From JBBQZL01 sp038207745 (GTDB taxonomy: Bacteria; Actinomycetota; Thermoleophilia; Solirubrobacterales; 70-9), in assembly GCA_038207745.1 (NCBI GenBank), contig JBBQZL010000014.1, positions 1-23,108 of the forward strand: DNA of 23,108 nt. The letters are read 5' to 3'. Below, piece after piece: positions 21,433 to 23,108 of the stretch. Positions within the stretch are counted from its first letter, which is position 1; the number at the start of each line of letters is the position of its first letter. Below the pieces are notes generated by a model. The model was not told the origin of the DNA and made no database searches. It saw only the letters and a list, made by a program, of their open reading frames with translations. The position numbers were made by a program, and so were the translations under genes.

Positions 21433-23037
21433 TCAAGAAGGGACCGGTTTCCGTCCCAGGTTGGCCCTCGCGTCCACCAGCGCCTCCACATCCATCACCA
21501 GCTCCTCAGGCGGAGCCTCACTGGCGATCTCCGCCCGCGCCTCTGGGGCGAGTTCCTCCAGCGGCTCGCGCTCGGCCAGCTGTCGCCGTGCCACGGCGAC
21601 ATCGGCGTCCGAAACCCGCTCGCGGTCGAGCTGACGTTCGCGAACGCGTGAGAGCAGGACGTCGGTGGAAACCCGGCACTCGACGAAGAGGAGCGGGGCG
21701 GGGCTCTCGCCAAAGCCCGCCCGGAACGCGTCGCGCTCGCGGCGGCGGTGAAAGGTCGCGTCGACAATCGCTCCGCCCGACCGCTCGAGCTCGTCCCGCG
21801 CGGAAGCGCCAAGCTCGCGGTAGGTGCGCTCGGTGAACTCCGGCGAGTAGTGGTTCGGCGCCGCCCGCGCCTTGGAAGCGAGTCCGGCGAGGCGCTTGCG
21901 GGTCAGATCGGAGGAGATGTGGGCCCAGCCGCTGATCGACGCCAGCTCGTGCGCGAGCGTCGTCTTTCCGCTCGCGGCAACGCCGCAGATCACCAGCACC
22001 AGCGGCTGCCGCGCGCGCCACGCGAACCGGTGCCCGAGCCGGAAGAGCTCGCGGGCCGCGGCCTCTTGGCCGCCGCGCTCGCGACTGTCCTCGGGGAGTT
22101 CGAGGGCACGCAGGCAGGCGACCTTTGAGCGGACCCAGGCCCGGTAGGAGGTGAAGAACCAGAGCATCGGATCGTCCCCGGGATCGCCGCCCGCCTCGCG
22201 GTATGCCTCGACGAGAGCGAGCGCGAGGTCCTCTGCGCCGAGCGCGATCACGTCCATGACCAAGAACGCGATGTCGGCGGCGACGTCGATCTGTCGCAGC
22301 GACGCGTCGAACTCGATGCAGTCGAAGATGTAGACGTCTCCTTCTGCGGGGACGATCACGTGCTCGGCACGCAGATCTCCATGGCAGTCGCGCACCAGCC
22401 CACCACGCGCCCTCGCCTCGAGCTCGTCTCGCCGGGCAGCGAGAAAGGCGTGCGTGAAATGCTCTGCGGACTTCATACGGTGGCCTCCGAGAAACGATGC
22501 GCCCGTCTCACGCAGCGTCGCCAGATTCTCCTCCAGGGTCGCGATCAGGACTTTTACGCTGCGTTGTGGCTCCGGGGCGACGGGTGCATCGGCGTGAAGG
22601 CGGGCCAAACGCTGGGCGACGGTGAGCACCTGGTCGCGCTCGAGCTTGCCCTCGACGGCGAGGGTGGCCATGCTCCGGCTCTCGTCAACCGGTCGCATCT
22701 CGACCGCGTACTCCACAGCAGCCGGGTCCTCCTGGGAGGTCAAGGTCCACCGGCCACGCGCCCGGGTGATGCCGACCACTCCCAGGTAGATCCGCGGGGC
22801 GAAGCGTCGGTTCAGGCGCACCTCCTCCCGGCACATCTCGCGGCGCCGCTCGAGGCTGCCGTAGTCGAGAAAGGGCAGGGTGAGCGGTTTCTTCACCTTG
22901 TAGGCAAGGTCACCGGCGAGAAAGACCCATGAGATATGCGTCTCGCGCAGCTCCACCGATTTCGGCGCGTGCGGGTAGAAGCCCGGCTCGAGCATCGCGG
23001 AGACGAGCTCCGGCTGATCTTTCCTTGCCTTCGCCAT
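21433..23037 (-). CDS. Bifunctional aminoglycoside phosphotransferase-like / P-loop ATP-binding protein
   Basis: The protein has 534 residues from ATG at 23037. The N-terminal half is a phosphotransferase (kinase-fold) domain: YKVKKPLTLPFLDYG (46-60), the catalytic loop DCHGDLRAEHV (217-227) and the metal-binding IFDCIEFD (237-244). The C-terminal part is a separate P-loop kinase domain with Walker A CGVAASGKTT (351-360), then HISSDLTRKRL and AIVDATFHRRRERDAF, as in gluconate/zeta-toxin-type kinases. Proteins with this two-domain order are widespread and are annotated as bifunctional aminoglycoside phosphotransferase/ATP-binding proteins; their true substrates are unknown, and antibiotic resistance should not be assumed. 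It is cytosolic. Only weak SD-like bases precede the ATG. It is probably a single-gene unit. Confidence 0.88.
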   Translation of the reverse strand: MAKARKDQPELVSAMLEPGFYPHAPKSVELRETHISWVFLAGDLAYKVKKPLTLPFLDYGSLERRREMCREEVRLNRRFAPRIYLGVVGITRARGRWTLTSQEDPAAVEYAVEMRPVDESRSMATLAVEGKLERDQVLTVAQRLARLHADAPVAPEPQRSVKVLIATLEENLATLRETGASFLGGHRMKSAEHFTHAFLAARRDELEARARGGLVRDCHGDLRAEHVIVPAEGDVYIFDCIEFDASLRQIDVAADIAFLVMDVIALGAEDLALALVEAYREAGGDPGDDPMLWFFTSYRAWVRSKVACLRALELPEDSRERGGQEAAARELFRLGHRFAWRARQPLVLVICGVAASGKTTLAHELASISGWAHISSDLTRKRLAGLASKARAAPNHYSPEFTERTYRELGASARDELERSGGAIVDATFHRRRERDAFRAGFGESPAPLLFVECRVSTDVLLSRVRERQLDRERVSDADVAVARRQLAEREPLEELAPEARAEIASEAPPEELVMDVEALVDARANLGRKPVPS

Positions 23038-23108
23038 TTCGCAGGCAATCCTGACAGCGTCCCCGTCGCAGGAGCGGTCATCTGGACCGGGCGGGTGCGA
23101 AAGGGCTG

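Noticed and set aside
1..23108. CRISPR arrays, tRNA/rRNA genes, insertion sequences, prophage, defence genes
   Set aside because: No regularly spaced repeats, cloverleaf-like or rRNA-like sequence, transposase, integrase or known defence gene was seen. The bifunctional phosphotransferase has a kinase domain resembling zeta-toxin-type folds but is a widespread housekeeping-like protein with no antitoxin partner.

Overview
The window is high-GC DNA with strong G/C bias at third codon positions, frequent GTG and TTG starts, and 4-base stop/start overlaps. It carries a 3Fe-4S-type actinobacterial ferredoxin, many secreted proteins with Ala-rich signal peptides and Arg/Lys-rich tails, and an NHL-repeat remnant. 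This suits an actinomycete, most likely Thermoleophilia/Solirubrobacterales. That placement is inferred from gene style; there is no rRNA or other marker to confirm it. No tRNA, rRNA, CRISPR array, IS element or phage gene was seen.

Region 1 (1-6042) is a secreted-protein and decay zone. It opens with the C-terminus of an exported protein, then a secreted beta-propeller-like protein. Next come two decapitated genes lying head to head (a TPR protein on minus, a zinc-type alcohol dehydrogenase/quinone reductase on plus) that meet at about 2265-2275, the pattern left by an inversion. A minus-strand pair of secreted copper proteins follows: a small cupredoxin, then a SURNod19-like protein fused to a cupredoxin domain. 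The region ends with a frameshifted NHL-repeat remnant.

Region 2 (6021-13644) starts with a tocopherol-cyclase-like gene on minus. Divergent from it is a plus-strand run: Tat-exported phospholipase C, a secreted protein, ApbE flavinyltransferase (interrupted by an in-frame TGA), FAD ferredoxin reductase, ferredoxin, a lipoprotein, two small single-span membrane proteins and a ferric-reductase-like heme membrane protein. From ApbE onward it reads as an electron-transfer module from NAD(P)H to the membrane and cell surface. No FMN-binding target of ApbE is present.

Region 3 (13645-18909) holds a conserved small protein with its own promoter, a 329-base stretch with hairpins, a Gfo/Idh/MocA dehydrogenase, and a convergent sugar ABC importer (XylF-like lipoprotein, one-domain ATPase, XylH-like permease) with a strong hairpin after the binding-protein gene. 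Sugar uptake next to a sugar dehydrogenase suggests pentose or polyol use.

Region 4 (18910-23108) is a minus-strand unit: a possible 29-residue ORF overlapping a class III aminotransferase, which overlaps a kinase-fold-like protein. Upstream, also on minus, is a bifunctional phosphotransferase/P-loop kinase protein. The best leads for something undescribed are the putative copper monooxygenase with built-in cupredoxin, the interrupted ApbE redox operon, and the small ORF/aminotransferase/kinase-like trio.
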